Source: Entophlyctis helioformis (taxonomy: Eukaryota; Chytridiomycota; Chytridiomycetes; Chytridiales; Chytriomycetaceae). Taken from it: a stretch of 39,299 nt of DNA. The notes beneath the pieces were generated by a model that saw only the letters and a list, made by a program, of their open reading frames with translations, was not told the origin of the DNA and ran no database searches. Of this stretch, positions 38,371 through 39,299 are shown one piece after another. Positions within the stretch are counted from its first letter, which is position 1, and each line of letters opens with the position of its first letter. Where the stretch lies: contig JAHLKH010000217.1 in NCBI GenBank assembly GCA_025526915.1, forward strand, positions 1-39,299, written 5' to 3'. The position numbers were made by a program, and so were the translations under genes.

Positions 38371-39299
38371 TGACTTCTTGACCCTCTCGTGCAGACATAT
38401 CTCGAGTCTCGTGCCCGTGGCGAGTGGCACCGGATCGCCAAAGCGAGGATCGCTGCTCTCTGGGTTGTACAAACTTGAGCCATACATGATCCGCGCGTCG
38501 ATGCCCTTTCTGAGTGTAAATCGGCCGGACAGGAAATCCTCCCTTGACACGCCACCGGGGCGGTTGGTGCCGTCTGAGTTGCTGGGATCGTCGAGGGCTC
38601 GGATATCATCGTTGCTCAAGAAGCAGAACCCGGTCTGCTTTTCTTGGAACCACTGGTAAACGTGGTATTTTGGCGGGAGGGGCGCGTCTTGAACGATCTC
38701 GAGGAGCTCTTCAAGGACGGCACCAATGACGATAAGGCCGGCCTGCCGAGTACCGACGGTGAACGAGTACACACGGGTAAACTTGTCCTCGACGATCAGA
38801 TCCCGCGTCCATGTCTCTGGCGTCTTCCTGCCATGAAGGCCATGGAATCTGACGCGCAATGGATCACTCGAGGTAAGGTCCTGCAAACCACGCCAAGCTG
38901 CCAGTCAGTACATGCAACGCCATGCATGCAGGCAGAATGGCGATCCTAAATCGTACCTCGTATAGCACTCTCATGCCACAACGATCAGCCGCGTCCACAG
39001 CGGGTCGATCGGTCGCGTCCACAGCGGGTAGATTGGTTGCGCCTCCTTTTGATTGCCGCACCTTGTCGCCGATGGCCGCAAGGAGTGTTATGAATCGCGC
39101 GGTAACGATCTGGCTCATCTTTCTGAGCTTCAGCTGTAGTGCCCGTCGTGAGCGAATGACGACTCTACCAAAACACGCATGTCAGCAAGTGCTCTCACGG
39201 CACATCGCACAGCATACATCACTTACACTCGCGTTGTGCCAGAAGGAAACCTGCGGTGCTGCAGGCCTGACCTTTGCCTGTTGGTCTTCGCGGCCTTCT

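Larger units (their letters stand above)
34652..39299 (-). pseudogene. Fanzor (eukaryotic TnpB-like RuvC nuclease), 5' end beyond window, frame-broken
   Basis: Exons read >39299-39227, 39164-38957, 38880-37326, 37239-36714, 36646-36257, 36193-36113, 36049-36024, 35946-35715, 35648-35498, 35400-35132 and 35044-34652; about 1300 residues visible. The C-terminal half is Fanzor-like. A strand TVRVVS-LDGAERYLFGASS (Asp codon 35845-35843) fits RuvC-I. WALGIDFTGEGGRHAVF follows. ENLTSQMCPQC starts a C-x2-C-x16-C-x2-C zinc ribbon. HRDVLGATNI carries the RuvC-III Asp (34918-34916). Fanzors are RNA-guided DNA nucleases encoded in eukaryotic transposons. The N-terminal half is unrecognised: a folded-looking region, an acidic DADESE-repeat linker, a helical block and a Lys/Ala-repeat linker. 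Single-frame reading fails at about 37613, 35849 and 35330, so this copy is probably dead, unless assembly errors or unusual introns explain the breaks. Confidence 0.72.

Overview
This window is nuclear DNA from a gene-dense, GC-rich eukaryote. The best reading is a zoosporic early-diverging fungus (chytrid-like). Genes are split by short introns (about 58-200 bp) with GTRNGT-type donors, frequent CTGAC branch-point words and CAG acceptors. Fungal signatures include an MNN1-like mannosyltransferase, MCP1 and TOM20. Flagellum-linked genes (a CatSper auxiliary subunit and TSNAXIP1) argue against Dikarya and for a lineage with swimming cells. All assignments come from reading motifs and splice phases by eye; no search was run. 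Species is not determined.

Layout. Positions 1-8.7 kb: the 3' part of an FTS/AKTIP-like UBC-fold gene (+), a Gfo/Idh/MocA oxidoreductase (-), an MNN1-type Golgi mannosyltransferase (+), an MCP1-like mitochondrial membrane protein (+), a decayed fragment resembling a PD-(D/E)XK nuclease, and a CBS-domain protein (+). Positions 8.9-15.7 kb are all minus strand: an F-box-like protein with 28-residue ankyrin-type repeats, a nine-exon CatSper delta/epsilon-like subunit and ribosomal protein RPS27. Positions 16.4-21.8 kb are plus strand: YAE1, CutC and TSNAXIP1. Positions 21.9-31.6 kb: an unknown Ser/Pro-rich protein (-), an unknown seven-TM protein (+), exon-junction factor Y14/RBM8A (+), and two unknown coiled-coil or low-complexity proteins (-). 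Positions 31.8-34.3 kb: TOM20 (+) and a SET/MYND methyltransferase (+).

Positions 34.6-39.3 kb hold the most unusual locus: a long multi-exon minus-strand gene, cut by the right edge, whose C-terminal half is a Fanzor (eukaryotic TnpB-type RuvC nuclease). It carries an RNase H/RuvC-I-like strand with an Asp, a Thr-Ser-x-x-Cys zinc ribbon and a His-Arg-Asp RuvC-III motif. It has at least three apparent frame breaks. It also has an 80-bp tandem duplication that would be removed exactly if the duplicated AG|GT sites were used as a new intron. Strong hairpins begin at the base after the stop codon, where TnpB/Fanzor guide RNAs usually lie.

The genes do not form a pathway. Themes that recur are flagellar biology (CatSper, TSNAXIP1), mitochondria (MCP1, TOM20) and translation or RNA processing (RPS27, YAE1, Y14). 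Several divergent pairs share short intergenic regions, and GC-AG introns and stop-free 3n introns recur.
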